DNA from: Methylocystis sp. IM3
Lineage (GTDB): Bacteria; Pseudomonadota; Alphaproteobacteria; Rhizobiales; Beijerinckiaceae
Length of the DNA: 64,000 nucleotides
Direction of reading: 5' to 3'
Assembly: GCF_038070105.1 (NCBI RefSeq)
Contig: NZ_JBBPBZ010000002.1
Location: forward strand, 1,810,001-1,874,000
Of the stretch, positions 56,514 to 64,000 are shown piece by piece. Positions within the stretch are counted from its first letter, which is position 1; each line of letters starts with the position of its first letter. The notes below the pieces were generated by a model. The model searched no databases. It saw nothing but the letters and a program-made list of their open reading frames with translations, and was not told the origin of the DNA. The position numbers were made by a program, and so were the translations under genes.

Positions 56514-57452
56514 GTGAGCACTGTTCAGAAAAATCAGCATTATGTCTGGCGCTACCACCTTGAGGCGTGGGCTACAGGGGGGAAGCTCTTTTGCTATCGC
56601 TGCCGGGCTAAGAATTTGTTTGAAACGATAGCAAAATCAGTTGCGAGCGAAAAATATTTCTATGAAACGTTTGAGTTGTCCCCGGTAGATGTTGATTATC
56701 TCAAAGGGCTGATTGGCAAAGCTTCTCATAAGGGACTTCAGGATATCAACCGGCGCTTTGTGCAGCTATTTCAGTTAAGTTTCCTTATGCGTGAACGTAT
56801 CAAAAATTCAGCCATCTCCGAGCAAGAGAACGAAAAACTATGTGAGCAGCTCAGAGTTATCGAGAAGACCGTAGGGGAATCATATCACGCAAATATCGAA
56901 AGGAATGCTCAGCATATACTAGATTCGCTTAGGAGAGGCGACGACAGCTTTTACTCAGATTCTTCTCAATGCTCAGTTTTTATGTATTTTTTGACAAACC
57001 AATATTTCCGCACGCCTAGAATGCGCGCCCTGTTCGAGAGCATTCCGAACCCACTTCCTGGCCTCGATTTGGTCAGGACGGGTGTCGTCGAGTGCCACAT
57101 TTATGCGGCAAATGTCGGAGCAGGTCTTTTCCTAGAAAGGAATAATTATGGAATCATCTTTTTGGTGAATAACGGGCGCGTCCCATTCATAACGGGGGAT
57201 CAGCCTGTGATCAATATGAAAACTCACAAGGATACGGATGTTGAGTTATTTTATCCTTTGTCTCCGAAGCGAGCAATGTTGTTGACGAAGGATGCAAGCA
57301 AGTTGTCACCTAAAGAACGTAATGTCAGTGTTCTTGAGGTTGAAAACTACAATTACGCCATCTATTCCGCGTGTTATGATCAGGTATATTCGAATGATCG
57401 CTCCTACTTGGGAGAAATCACCTCGCTAAAAAAGGGCATATTCACGGCGTGA
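56514..57452 (+). CDS. DUF4238 domain protein (312 aa)
   Basis: The N-terminus KNQHYVWRYHLEAWA matches the DUF4238 signature (PKNQHYVPxFYL), a family of unknown function often found near defence genes. Soluble, with CYRCRAKN near residue 27 and FITGDQPVINMK in the C-terminal half. GTG 56,514 has an aggagg site. It is divergent from the two-TM gene with a shared upstream region, and AT-rich compared with core genes. Confidence 0.75.
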   Translation: MSTVQKNQHYVWRYHLEAWATGGKLFCYRCRAKNLFETIAKSVASEKYFYETFELSPVDVDYLKGLIGKASHKGLQDINRRFVQLFQLSFLMRERIKNSAISEQENEKLCEQLRVIEKTVGESYHANIERNAQHILDSLRRGDDSFYSDSSQCSVFMYFLTNQYFRTPRMRALFESIPNPLPGLDLVRTGVVECHIYAANVGAGLFLERNNYGIIFLVNNGRVPFITGDQPVINMKTHKDTDVELFYPLSPKRAMLLTKDASKLSPKERNVSVLEVENYNYAIYSACYDQVYSNDRSYLGEITSLKKGIFTA

Positions 57453-57545
57453 TGCGGCTGTTGCGCTATGATTACCATGTTCGCTCTCTCAGCGAGCCGA
57501 TCGCGTGGGGCCGTGGTGCATAAATCAACATTTCCGCAACGCGGG

Positions 57546-57562
57546 TTGCTCGAAAAATCGCA
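57546..57562. repeat. 17-bp direct repeat, left copy
   Basis: ttgctcgaaaaatcgca, identical to the copy at 58,486. The right copy is part of the resolvase C-terminal remnant, so this copy is a duplicated snippet left of the trypsin-like gene. Confidence 0.8.
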
Positions 57563-57597
57563 CCCGTTTGAGAAATGCGCGAGGAGCATTGAGCAGC

Positions 57598-58473
57598 ATG
57601 AACAGCATGAACAGCATGGACGAACAAAGACCTGAAAGCCTACCACGCCGGCAAACGGACCCCGCTTGGCTGCAAGACCATTTTCTGGAGACAGGGCACG
57701 ACGAAACTACAAGAAGCGCAACCTTTACCTTTATCAAACGACGCAACAGGCATTATGCCGTCACCTGCCGACATGTAATGGAAGCGATTTCAGACCCAAA
57801 GATGGTGCCGGGGGCAAGGTTCCCAACCATCGCCATTCACATAGATAGGGCTGTGCTGAACTTGTCCTATTTTACTGCGAAGGGACTGTCGCTGGGCGTG
57901 GGTGCGCCACACGCAGAGACCAAGCGCGAAGAAATTGACGTTGCTATAGCGCCGATAGACGGCAGTTATTGGGGGCTGCTGACCAGCAAGAAAAACAAGA
58001 TGGCGATCGACCTCGATAACTGGCGTGAACCGAAGTGGGATGCCGTCAAATATTGCCTCGCTGCGGGGTACCCTGACGAGAAAAAAACAAAGGTAACCAC
58101 TGGCGGAGCAGAAAAGGTCAGTAGCCAACTCTTTGTCGTTGTCGCCGAGGTAAGCTCACGGCTTGCACGGTCGGAGCGGCAAATTACGCTGTCGAGCCTT
58201 CTCGACAAGGCGCACGGCTATTATTTCAGCGGAATGAGCGGCGGCCCCGTATATGCTGTGGAGGGACATGCAGAGCGCCAAGTTGAAGATGAAGAACTCT
58301 TTCCTGTGGGAATTATTTTCGAAGGTCATCCTAGCAGCGGGAGGGCAGACATGGAGGGCAGCAAAGACGGTGCTAGCGTATTCCTGACCGAGCGAGACCT
58401 GTTCTTTCGGGCGCTTACGTTGACGCCAGAGTTGTTCGACGAGTGGCTGCAAAAGGCAGGAGTCCCTGCATAG
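57598..58473 (+). CDS. Trypsin-like serine protease, cytosolic (291 aa)
   Basis: Chymotrypsin-fold protease without signal peptide or membrane helix. The triad is His59 (VTCRHVME), Asp114 (EIDVAIAPID) and Ser214 in GMSGGPVY, all in normal order. Intracellular trypsin-like proteases in accessory DNA are often effectors or sensors of antiphage systems. A tandem agcatgaac repeat provides three possible ATG starts (57,598, 57,607, 57,616). It is enclosed by 17-bp direct repeats. The region is AT-rich. Confidence 0.78.
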   Translation: MNSMNSMDEQRPESLPRRQTDPAWLQDHFLETGHDETTRSATFTFIKRRNRHYAVTCRHVMEAISDPKMVPGARFPTIAIHIDRAVLNLSYFTAKGLSLGVGAPHAETKREEIDVAIAPIDGSYWGLLTSKKNKMAIDLDNWREPKWDAVKYCLAAGYPDEKKTKVTTGGAEKVSSQLFVVVAEVSSRLARSERQITLSSLLDKAHGYYFSGMSGGPVYAVEGHAERQVEDEELFPVGIIFEGHPSSGRADMEGSKDGASVFLTERDLFFRALTLTPELFDEWLQKAGVPA

Positions 58474-58482
58474 TGACAGCTC

Positions 58483-58718
58483 GCTTTGCTCGAAAAATCG
58501 CAACCTTCGCCGAGTTCGAGCGCGAGCTAATGCGCGCCGGCATTGGCGAGGGGCGCAGCCGCGCCAAGGCGCGGGGCGTTCACATGGGGCGACCTCCTGC
58601 CCTCACCCGCCACCAGCGCGAGGAGGCGTTTGCGGCGCTCGCCGAAGGCAGCGCGACGCAAGCCGACCTCGCGCGGCGGTTTAATGTCAGCAGGAGCACG
58701 ATTTCGAGGTTTCCTTGA
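58483..58718 (+). pseudogene. Resolvase remnant 2, C-terminal part
   Basis: Translation gives FARKIATFAEFERELMRAG, then GEGRSRAKARGVHMGRPPAL and the HTH QADLARRFNVSRSTISRF, which is the second half of a serine resolvase. The catalytic N-terminus is missing at this site. It carries the right copy of the 17-bp repeat. Confidence 0.78.
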
Positions 58719-58882
58719 ACCGCGCCGAGGTCGCCGAGCGCCGCGCCCTCGCTGCCGAGCGCCTCGCGGCGGAAGCGGCCGGCGACGACGCCTTCGCCGA
58801 GGAATTGATCCGGACTAATTTGGCGGTGTCCAAACAGCTCGACGCACTGCGCGCCGAGCTCGCGGCGATGAAAGGGAGGTAA
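58715..58882 (+). CDS. Small helical protein after the resolvase remnant (55 aa)
   Basis: TTG start overlaps the resolvase stop (TTGA), preceded by gagg. Product begins MNRAEVAERRALAAERLAAE and is Ala/Glu-rich helical, ending AELAAMKGR. Small ORFs directly after resolvase genes are common on mobile elements; the role is unknown. Confidence 0.45.
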   Translation: MNRAEVAERRALAAERLAAEAAGDDAFAEELIRTNLAVSKQLDALRAELAAMKGR

Positions 58883-58911
58883 GCCGATGGCTGGCAGTCA
58901 CCATGCGCGAA

Positions 58912-60000
58912 TTACTTGACGACGCGCAGGCCCTTCGGATGGTTCGGTTTTGTCCCTGGCAAGTCAGCTATGTCGTATAGGTCAAGGAGCTCGGCCTCAG
59001 TGATGGTCAATATCTTGGCCAGATCGGCGATTGTGTAGCCAAGGCTCTCAACATGGATGCGGAGAAGACTCGCCACGATGGCCGGCTGCTCGGCAAGAAA
59101 GTCTAACTCCGGCGGTTCGGAAATGCGGATGCCAGCCATCGAAAATTGCTGCCAAAGATAATTCTTCTGCGACGTCGTCAGCTTGCCCGCTCGGTCGGCG
59201 GCAAACACCAGGCTCGCCATTGAAACCTTCCAAATGCGTTTCAGCGCGGCAAGCTTCGGCAGGTCCACGCGACCGGGCCCGAAATGCGGTGCAACGTCCT
59301 TGGTTGGCACCAAAAAGCAACTTGCGAACTCATTCGCCTCCTGCTCCATCGCCGGCGTCGGGAACTGGTGCATGACGATATGCGCCAATTCGTGGCTCAA
59401 GGTGAAGCGCATCCGATCAGCCGGTTGGTCGTTGTTGAGCACGATCAGCGGCGGCAGGCCAGGAACGCGGAAAGTTACTCCTGAGATCGACGACCCCCCC
59501 ATGCGCGAATGCACAATGACGACGCCAGCCTCCTCCAGAATCTGGGTCAGATTTTGAATGGGCCCGGCCGGCAGCATCCAGTGGGCACGCAACAGCGCGG
59601 CGATCTTGGCCGGGCTGCCGTACTGCTCGATGTCAAGCTTAGGGATTGTGCGGATCGGATTTAGGTCGGTTGAGTGCAGCAAGCGGCGAAGGTGCATGAC
59701 GCGTACGTTTAGCTCCGCGATCACAGCATCCATCTCGCCAGCGGTCACATCGGCCTTCTTGCGCCACATAGGGTGAACGGAAACCGGTGCGCCGTAGATA
59801 CGATCGGTCAATGCGAAGAATTCGACGGGCACCGCGAATTCGCTGGCGGCCTTCGCGAGAAGGTCAGCCGGCGGCTCCTTGGCGTCGTTCTCAATGCGGG
59901 ACAGATCAGTGGGGGAGACGCCTAGCTTCTTGGCCGCCTCGTTCTGGCGAACACCTCTTCTCTGCCTCGCGAGTCGCAGCATCGCTCCAGTGAATGACAT
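58912..60000 (-). CDS. XRE-HTH / ImmA-IrrE metallopeptidase
   Basis: Protein of 362 aa with an N-terminal XRE HTH (LRLARQRRGVRQNEAAKKLG, then DLSRIENDAKEP) and an ImmA/IrrE zinc-protease domain with HELAH at 203-207 and a downstream EANEFAS supplying the third ligand. Such proteins cleave repressors or antitoxins and often derepress mobile elements. The stop of the upstream gene lies 3 bp before its start, so they form a two-gene operon. Confidence 0.88.
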   Translation of the reverse strand: MSFTGAMLRLARQRRGVRQNEAAKKLGVSPTDLSRIENDAKEPPADLLAKAASEFAVPVEFFALTDRIYGAPVSVHPMWRKKADVTAGEMDAVIAELNVRVMHLRRLLHSTDLNPIRTIPKLDIEQYGSPAKIAALLRAHWMLPAGPIQNLTQILEEAGVVIVHSRMGGSSISGVTFRVPGLPPLIVLNNDQPADRMRFTLSHELAHIVMHQFPTPAMEQEANEFASCFLVPTKDVAPHFGPGRVDLPKLAALKRIWKVSMASLVFAADRAGKLTTSQKNYLWQQFSMAGIRISEPPELDFLAEQPAIVASLLRIHVESLGYTIADLAKILTITEAELLDLYDIADLPGTKPNHPKGLRVVK

Positions 60001-60003
60001 TTA

Positions 60004-60597
60004 CTACTCTTCGCCCTCGTTCTCTGCGGTCTTCGGCTTTGGCTTGATCGTGATTAGCCCCTGCGCTGGAGCGGCCGGGCCGATCGGCAGGTCGAGCGGC
60101 AGCGCTGCGATGTCGGGTTCGTTGCCAATCGTATAGGCCCATAGGCGGCGCTTTCCGTCACGGGCACTCACTTCGACGCGATCCAATTTGGTCTGGAATC
60201 GGTTCGGGTACCAAAGTAACTCGACTTTCCAGATCGGCGAAACGCCGAGCAGGTTGACCTCAGCGTCGATGAAGTCATGGTTGGCTTGGGTGTCGATGTT
60301 GCTACCGAGCCCTTTTCTTGTGCCGCGCTTAAAGCGGAAAAGCAGCTTGTCCTCGACCAGATAGCGGACGCTCTTGTCGTGGGGGATGCGGCGTATGCCC
60401 GGGAGCTCGTCGAGAACTATGCCAGCCTCCTGCACGATGAAGTCGTGCATCATACTGGACGCGGTGCGCTGGAAGGTCAGCGTCGGCCAAGCGGTGTTTG
60501 ATACCAACCGATCCCACGCCTTCAAGTGCGCGGACATTAACGGCTGCTCATAGCGTTCGAGAAGATGGTACACGTCGTCGGCGGTGGGGTAAGTCAA
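60004..60597 (-). CDS. Hypothetical partner of ImmA/IrrE protein (197 aa)
   Basis: Soluble protein beginning MTYPTADDVYHLLERYEQPL, with mid-region VRYLVEDKLLFRFKRGTRKG and a Pro/Lys-rich tail. It is directly upstream of the XRE-ImmA gene with 3 bp between them. By position it may be a toxin or substrate regulated by the peptidase. Family not recognised. Confidence 0.65.
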   Translation of the reverse strand: MTYPTADDVYHLLERYEQPLMSAHLKAWDRLVSNTAWPTLTFQRTASSMMHDFIVQEAGIVLDELPGIRRIPHDKSVRYLVEDKLLFRFKRGTRKGLGSNIDTQANHDFIDAEVNLLGVSPIWKVELLWYPNRFQTKLDRVEVSARDGKRRLWAYTIGNEPDIAALPLDLPIGPAAPAQGLITIKPKPKTAENEGEE

Positions 60598-60776
60598 GAT
60601 GGCGACTCGCGCTGATTTCGATAATCAGGCCATACACCTTTCTGTTTCGTAAATCGAGCGAAAAAATTTCATAATCGTTGCGATGCCCTGAGTTCCCAGC
60701 CTTTTCAGTATTGTGCCGCCCCGGGGGATCGCTTGCGCGTCGGATGATCGAGGCCGAGGCCGACAACTTAACCCGC

Positions 60777-61955
60777 TTAGGCCGCAATCATTGCCCCGAT
60801 CTCGCGCCCCCACCAATCCATGAGCCGGCGTCGCTCGTCGAAATAATCCGCCCGATGATAGGCACGGCGCACGTCGGACGCGTCGACATGGGCGAGCTGG
60901 CGCTCGATCGCGTCATAGGCCCAGAGCCCCGATTGATTGGCGAGCGTCGAAAACGACGAGCGAAAGCCATGGGCGCTCATTTCGTCCTTGCCGAAGCCCA
61001 TGGCGCGCAGCGCGGCGTTAAAGGCGTTTTCAGAGAGCGCCCGGCCGGCGCGCGGGCCGGGGAGGATAAAGGGAGAGGCCGGCCGCACAGTCCCGTTTTC
61101 TTGGGCCAATCTGTGCAAAATTTGCACAGAAGCCGCCGACAGCGGCGCGCGATGCGGCTGGCGCATTTTCATGCGGCCGGGCGGAAGCGTCCATTCAGCG
61201 CGGTCGAGATCGAATTCCTCCCATTCGGCGAGGCGCAGCTCGCCCGGCCGGGCGGCGGTTAAGGCCAGCAACATGAGCCCGTCGCGCAGGATCGAGGGCT
61301 TGTCGCCGCCATAGCCGGCAATGGCCCGCATCAGCCGTGCGAAGCTGTCGCGCTCGACGAGGGCGGCGCGGCCTTTGGGCTTGGGCGCGATCAGGGCGCC
61401 CTTTAGAAGCGCCGTCGGATCATGCTCGACAAGGCCATGCGCCGCCGCGTAGCGGAAGATGCGCGAAATGGTCGATTTGAGCCGAGCCGCCGTCTCGTGC
61501 TTGCCATAGGCCTCCCACGGCTTGAGCAAAGCGAGAATGGTCGGGGCCTTGATCTCGGCGAGGGGAAGCGGATCGAGCGCGGCCATATTGGAGCAGAGCC
61601 ATTGCGCCTTTTCTTTTGTCGAGGCCGAGGCGTGCGAGCGCTCGACTTGATCGAGCCAGCGCGCCTTCACCTCGCCGAAGGTCTCAGCCGGCGTGGGCGC
61701 TGTCGCCTCGGCCTCGACGGCTTGAAGGATGTTGAGCCGGACGCGATCGGCGGCGATCCGAGCGTCGCGCAAGCTTAATTTTGGATAATGGCCGAGCGTC
61801 TTGCCGATCTCGCGGCCTTTGGCCGAGACATAGAGCCGCCAGGTTTTGAGGCCCTTGGGAGACACCCACAACTGCAGGCCGCGGCCGTCTAAGAGCTTGA
61901 TCGGGCGAGCGGGATCGGGCTTGGCGTTTTTGATCTCCGGATCGGTCAAAGCCAT
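60777..61955 (-). CDS. P4-type tyrosine integrase
   Basis: Site-specific recombinase of 392 aa. An N-terminal DUF4102-like arm-binding domain (LTDPEIKNAKPDP, LQLWVSPKGLKTWRLYV) precedes the SAM-like core and catalytic domain: Arg in LTAARPGELRLAEW, the HxxR segment AHGFRSSFSTLA, and the nucleophile Tyr region DVRRAYHRADYF. Lies 195 bp from tRNA-Leu with its 5' end towards the tRNA, the standard geometry for tRNA-integrating islands. Confidence 0.92.
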   Translation of the reverse strand: MALTDPEIKNAKPDPARPIKLLDGRGLQLWVSPKGLKTWRLYVSAKGREIGKTLGHYPKLSLRDARIAADRVRLNILQAVEAEATAPTPAETFGEVKARWLDQVERSHASASTKEKAQWLCSNMAALDPLPLAEIKAPTILALLKPWEAYGKHETAARLKSTISRIFRYAAAHGLVEHDPTALLKGALIAPKPKGRAALVERDSFARLMRAIAGYGGDKPSILRDGLMLLALTAARPGELRLAEWEEFDLDRAEWTLPPGRMKMRQPHRAPLSAASVQILHRLAQENGTVRPASPFILPGPRAGRALSENAFNAALRAMGFGKDEMSAHGFRSSFSTLANQSGLWAYDAIERQLAHVDASDVRRAYHRADYFDERRRLMDWWGREIGAMIAA

Positions 61956-61962
61956 TTCTGTA

Positions 61963-62006
61963 ATTTCCTGTAAAGCGCGCGCGTTACAGACGACTTTACA
62001 GGAAAT
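61963..62006. promoter_or_regulatory. 13-bp perfect inverted repeat upstream of integrase
   Basis: atttcctgtaaag and ctttacaggaaat are exact complements, separated by 18 bp, 8 bp before the integrase start codon. A partial half-word (tttctgtaat) and gttacag lie inside. Fits an operator controlling integrase or arm-type binding sites. Confidence 0.55.
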
Positions 62007-62020
62007 CCGCGTGGTTAGCC

Positions 62021-62121
62021 ACGGGGAGCGGCGGGGCGCGGCGGGTCTGAGGGGGGCGGAAAACCGGCGAAATGCCTAGAGAAAACGAGGATTTAGCGGG
62101 GAGCTACGGGGAGCGGCGGGG
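62021..62121. repeat. 16-bp direct repeats between integrase and tRNA
   Basis: acggggagcggcgggg occurs at 62,021-62,036 and again at 62,106-62,121, within G-rich DNA. Could be additional integrase or accessory binding sites, or simple GC-rich duplication. Confidence 0.5.
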
Positions 62122-62150
62122 AGGGGCGGGAAGGAGAACAAAAGGGGAAT

Positions 62151-62235
62151 TGGTGCCCCTGGCCGGAGTCGAACCAGCACTCCTTGCGGAACTCGATTTT
62201 GAGTCGAGCGCGTCTACCAATTCCGCCACAGGGGC
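62151..62235 (-). tRNA. tRNA-Leu (CAA)
   Basis: On the minus strand the gene starts GCCCCTG at 62,235 and pairs with CAGGGGC before the discriminator A and an encoded CCA. D-arm GCGGAATTGGTAGACGC and the anticodon stem CTCGA/TCGAG around loop CTCAAAA give anticodon CAA. A long variable arm and T-loop GGTTCGACTCC are typical of leucine tRNAs. The 3' end faces the integrase and doubles as an att site. Confidence 0.95.
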
Positions 62236-62382
62236 CCGAGCGTCGGCTTCATCGAAACCGTCCGTCAGCGGGGCGGATATTAGCGAGGCGGCAGGGCGCG
62301 TCAAGCCGCGTGGCCGCCTTCTTTAGGTTAAACTTTTCGTGCTATGGCCTGCCATCCCGCCAGACGGCCTCGACGAGGGAAG

Positions 62383-62961
62383 ATGAAAAAGCTTTACGAC
62401 TGGACCATGTCGCTTGCGGCCAGCAAGCACGCGCCCTTCGCGCTCGGGGCCATCGCTTTCGCGGAAAGCTCGTTCTTCCCCGTGCCGCCGGACGTGATCC
62501 TGGTGCCGATGACCCTCGCCGAGCCCAGGAAGGCCTGGTATTACGCGGCGCTGTGCACCATCGCGTCCGTCGCGGGCGGGGCGCTTGGCTATGCCTTTGG
62601 GTCGCTCTTCTACGATACGATCGGGCAGTGGCTGATCAATTTCTACGGCTATGGCTCGAAGATGGAGGCGCTGCGCGCCTTCTATGCCCAATGGGGCGCG
62701 ATCTTCATTTTGGTGAAGGGCTTCACGCCGATCCCCTACAAGCTCGTGACCATCGTGTCCGGCCTGCTGGGCTATAATTTCCCGCTGTTCATCGCGCTCT
62801 CCTTCATCACGCGGGGCGCGCGCTTCTTCGTGCTGGCGGCCGCGATCAACCGCTTCGGCGAGCCGATCCGCGACAAGCTCGAAAGCCATTTCGGCCTCTT
62901 CGTAGGGTCTCTGGCCGTGGTCGTGGTCGCGGGCTTCGCCCTTGCGGCCAAGATGTTCTGA
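62383..62961 (+). CDS. YqaA/DedA-like (SNARE-associated) membrane protein
   Basis: Inner-membrane protein of 192 aa with four to five hydrophobic segments. Re-entrant signature ESSFFPVPPDVILVPM and VKGFTPIPYKLVTIVSGLLG match the VTT/DedA fold of lipid transporters and flippases; the YqaA subgroup is small and uncharacterised. gaggga precedes ATG 62,383. It starts 147 bp beyond the tRNA-Leu and is followed by dsbB at 2 bp. Confidence 0.85.
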   Translation: MKKLYDWTMSLAASKHAPFALGAIAFAESSFFPVPPDVILVPMTLAEPRKAWYYAALCTIASVAGGALGYAFGSLFYDTIGQWLINFYGYGSKMEALRAFYAQWGAIFILVKGFTPIPYKLVTIVSGLLGYNFPLFIALSFITRGARFFVLAAAINRFGEPIRDKLESHFGLFVGSLAVVVVAGFALAAKMF

Positions 62962-62963
62962 TC

Positions 62964-63461
62964 GTGAAGGCTCTCCTTGCGGACATGAGCCCGCGCCTTA
63001 TCGCGACGTTCATCTTCGCCCTGTCCGCCGCGACGATCGGCGGCGCCTGGGCCTATGAGGCGCTCGGCTATCTGCCCTGCGAGCTCTGCTACAAGGAGCG
63101 CATTCCCTATTACGTCGCCTTCGCGCTGGCGCCGCTCGCCGCCTTCGCCGCGCAGACGGGCAGGGCGGGCCTCGCCCGCGGGGCATTTCTGCTGATGGCG
63201 GCGCTATTTGTCGCGGACGCCGGCCTCTCGATCTATCATTCGGGCGTCGAATGGAAGATCTTTGCCGGTCCTTCGGATTGCTCCGGCGCGCTGAGCGCGG
63301 CCGGCTCGATGGACGACTTCATGAAGCAGCTCAAGACCGTGAAGGTCGTGCGTTGCGACGAACCCACGCTTTTCGTGCTGGGCCTCACGCTTGCGAACTG
63401 GAACGTGCTGATCACGGGGGCGCTCGGGGCGCTCGCCGCCATGGGCGCCCGATCCCGCTAG
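62964..63461 (+). CDS. dsbB: Disulfide bond formation protein DsbB family
   Basis: Four-TM protein of 165 aa that reoxidises DsbA using quinone. First cysteine pair CELC after TM1 (residues about 39-42) and second pair Cys near residues 105 and 128 (DCSGAL, VRCDEP) are both present. GTG start two bases after the YqaA-like stop indicates an operon. Confidence 0.87.
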   Translation: MKALLADMSPRLIATFIFALSAATIGGAWAYEALGYLPCELCYKERIPYYVAFALAPLAAFAAQTGRAGLARGAFLLMAALFVADAGLSIYHSGVEWKIFAGPSDCSGALSAAGSMDDFMKQLKTVKVVRCDEPTLFVLGLTLANWNVLITGALGALAAMGARSR

Positions 63462-64000
63462 CCGATGATCCGCGCGCTGCGCTCCCAACCGCCATCGCCC
63501 GTGGCCGCACGGATGATGGCCTTTGCGATCTTCTCGCCCCCGGCCGACGAGGGCTCGATAGGATTGGCGTAATCTGCGGGCGCGTTCACGACAAGGCGCA
63601 GATCGATGATGGTGAGGCCATGCTCGACGCCGATTCGGATAATGGCGTCGTTGAAAGGCGCGAGCGCCGTTCTGGCGATATTCTGGAATATCTGGTCAGG
63701 GAAATTCCCCCAATAGATCGTGCAGATTGCCGAGTGCCTGTCGATGTGCAGACAGCCCTCGAGCATGGCGCGATAGGCCGCCTCGAACGCGCGCGCGGCG
63801 TCGCCGATCATCGCGACGGCCTGCGCACTCTTGGTCACCGGCGCGTCGAGCAGCGGAGCAAGCTCGAGCACGTCATTGCCGCCCACGCTGACGACAAGCT
63901 TGTCCACATCGGCCGGGAGTTTCGCGAGTTGCGGGGCGACCTCGTCGATCCGGGCGCCATCGACAGCCCCGAGCGTGGCCCGCCAGCCAATCGGAATATG
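63458..64000 (-). CDS. SGNH/GDSL-like hydrolase, 5' end beyond window
   Basis: Partial gene; the frame is open to the window edge (HIPIGWRATLGAVDGARIDE upstream). Block III GGNDVLEL and block V-like sequence (ADYANPIEPSSAGGEKIAKAI) fit GDSL lipase/esterases, although the usual Asp-x-x-His is replaced by Ser-Ser near the C-terminus, so the catalytic His is in doubt. The 3' end overlaps dsbB by four bases in convergent orientation. Confidence 0.6.
   Translation of the reverse strand, partial: HIPIGWRATLGAVDGARIDEVAPQLAKLPADVDKLVVSVGGNDVLELAPLLDAPVTKSAQAVAMIGDAARAFEAAYRAMLEGCLHIDRHSAICTIYWGNFPDQIFQNIARTALAPFNDAIIRIGVEHGLTIIDLRLVVNAPADYANPIEPSSAGGEKIAKAIIRAATGDGGWERSARIIG

Larger units (their letters stand above)
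55019..62153. mobile_element. Putative tRNA-Leu-integrated genomic island
   Basis: Delimited by the tRNA-Leu 3' end and its degenerate copy at 55,019, with a P4-type integrase at the tRNA end. Cargo: two-TM SLATT-like protein, DUF4238 protein, trypsin-like protease, resolvase remnant, and XRE-ImmA/IrrE operon. Lower GC in the 55-58.5 kb section supports recent acquisition. The left end is less certain because the repeat carries inserted bases. Confidence 0.6.

Overview
The window is GC-rich chromosomal DNA from an alphaproteobacterium. The ftsE-ftsX-DUF218-acyltransferase order, the DUF2232-rplI pair, the alphaproteobacterial forms of PyrC and Tgt, and copies of a 'cgtcatggccgggc' palindromic intergenic repeat point to Hyphomicrobiales (Rhizobiales). 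A Methylocystis/Methylosinus-like or Beijerinckiaceae-like relative would fit, but no diagnostic methane or methanol gene is present, so the genus is inference.

Bases 1-30,200 are mostly core genome on both strands. They hold a MoxR/DUF58/BatA-like membrane operon, anmK, a TlpA-type thioredoxin, rplI with a DUF2232 protein, a patatin lipoprotein and copC. Next comes an ybbA/ybbP-type ABC transporter divergent from tesA, then thpR and a leftward cell-envelope block (ftsE, ftsX, DUF218, acyltransferase). A hybrid histidine kinase follows, and then a rightward run of a dihydroorotase-like protein, coaD, two cyclophilins, queA and tgt.

Bases 30,200-51,300 are more mixed. They include an XRE/HigA-like regulator, an orphan-looking DNA methyltransferase and a possible PD-(D/E)XK protein, then recG, an AT-rich promoter region before a di-haem MauG/CcpA-like protein, and an AbrB/Doc toxin-antitoxin pair. 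A VanX-like dipeptidase, pyrE, a glutathione transferase, a patatin, a methyltransferase, a lytic transglycosylase, a JmjC-type oxygenase and many small exported proteins complete the section.

Bases 51,300-62,235 are accessory DNA. A regulator with an N-terminal CARF-like domain fused to a sigma54 AAA+ domain sits just upstream of a truncated type I hsdM. After decayed sequence come two resolvase remnants. Between them lies a cluster that looks like a defence cassette: a PD-(D/E)XK-like protein, a two-TM SLATT-like protein, a DUF4238 protein and a cytosolic trypsin-like protease, the last flanked by 17-bp direct repeats. An XRE-ImmA/IrrE peptidase with a partner and a P4-type integrase follow. 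The integrase abuts tRNA-Leu(CAA), and a degenerate copy of the tRNA 3' end lies 7.1 kb away at 55,019, which marks the likely island boundary. Beyond the tRNA, core genes resume (YqaA/DedA-like protein, DsbB, and an SGNH hydrolase cut by the window edge).
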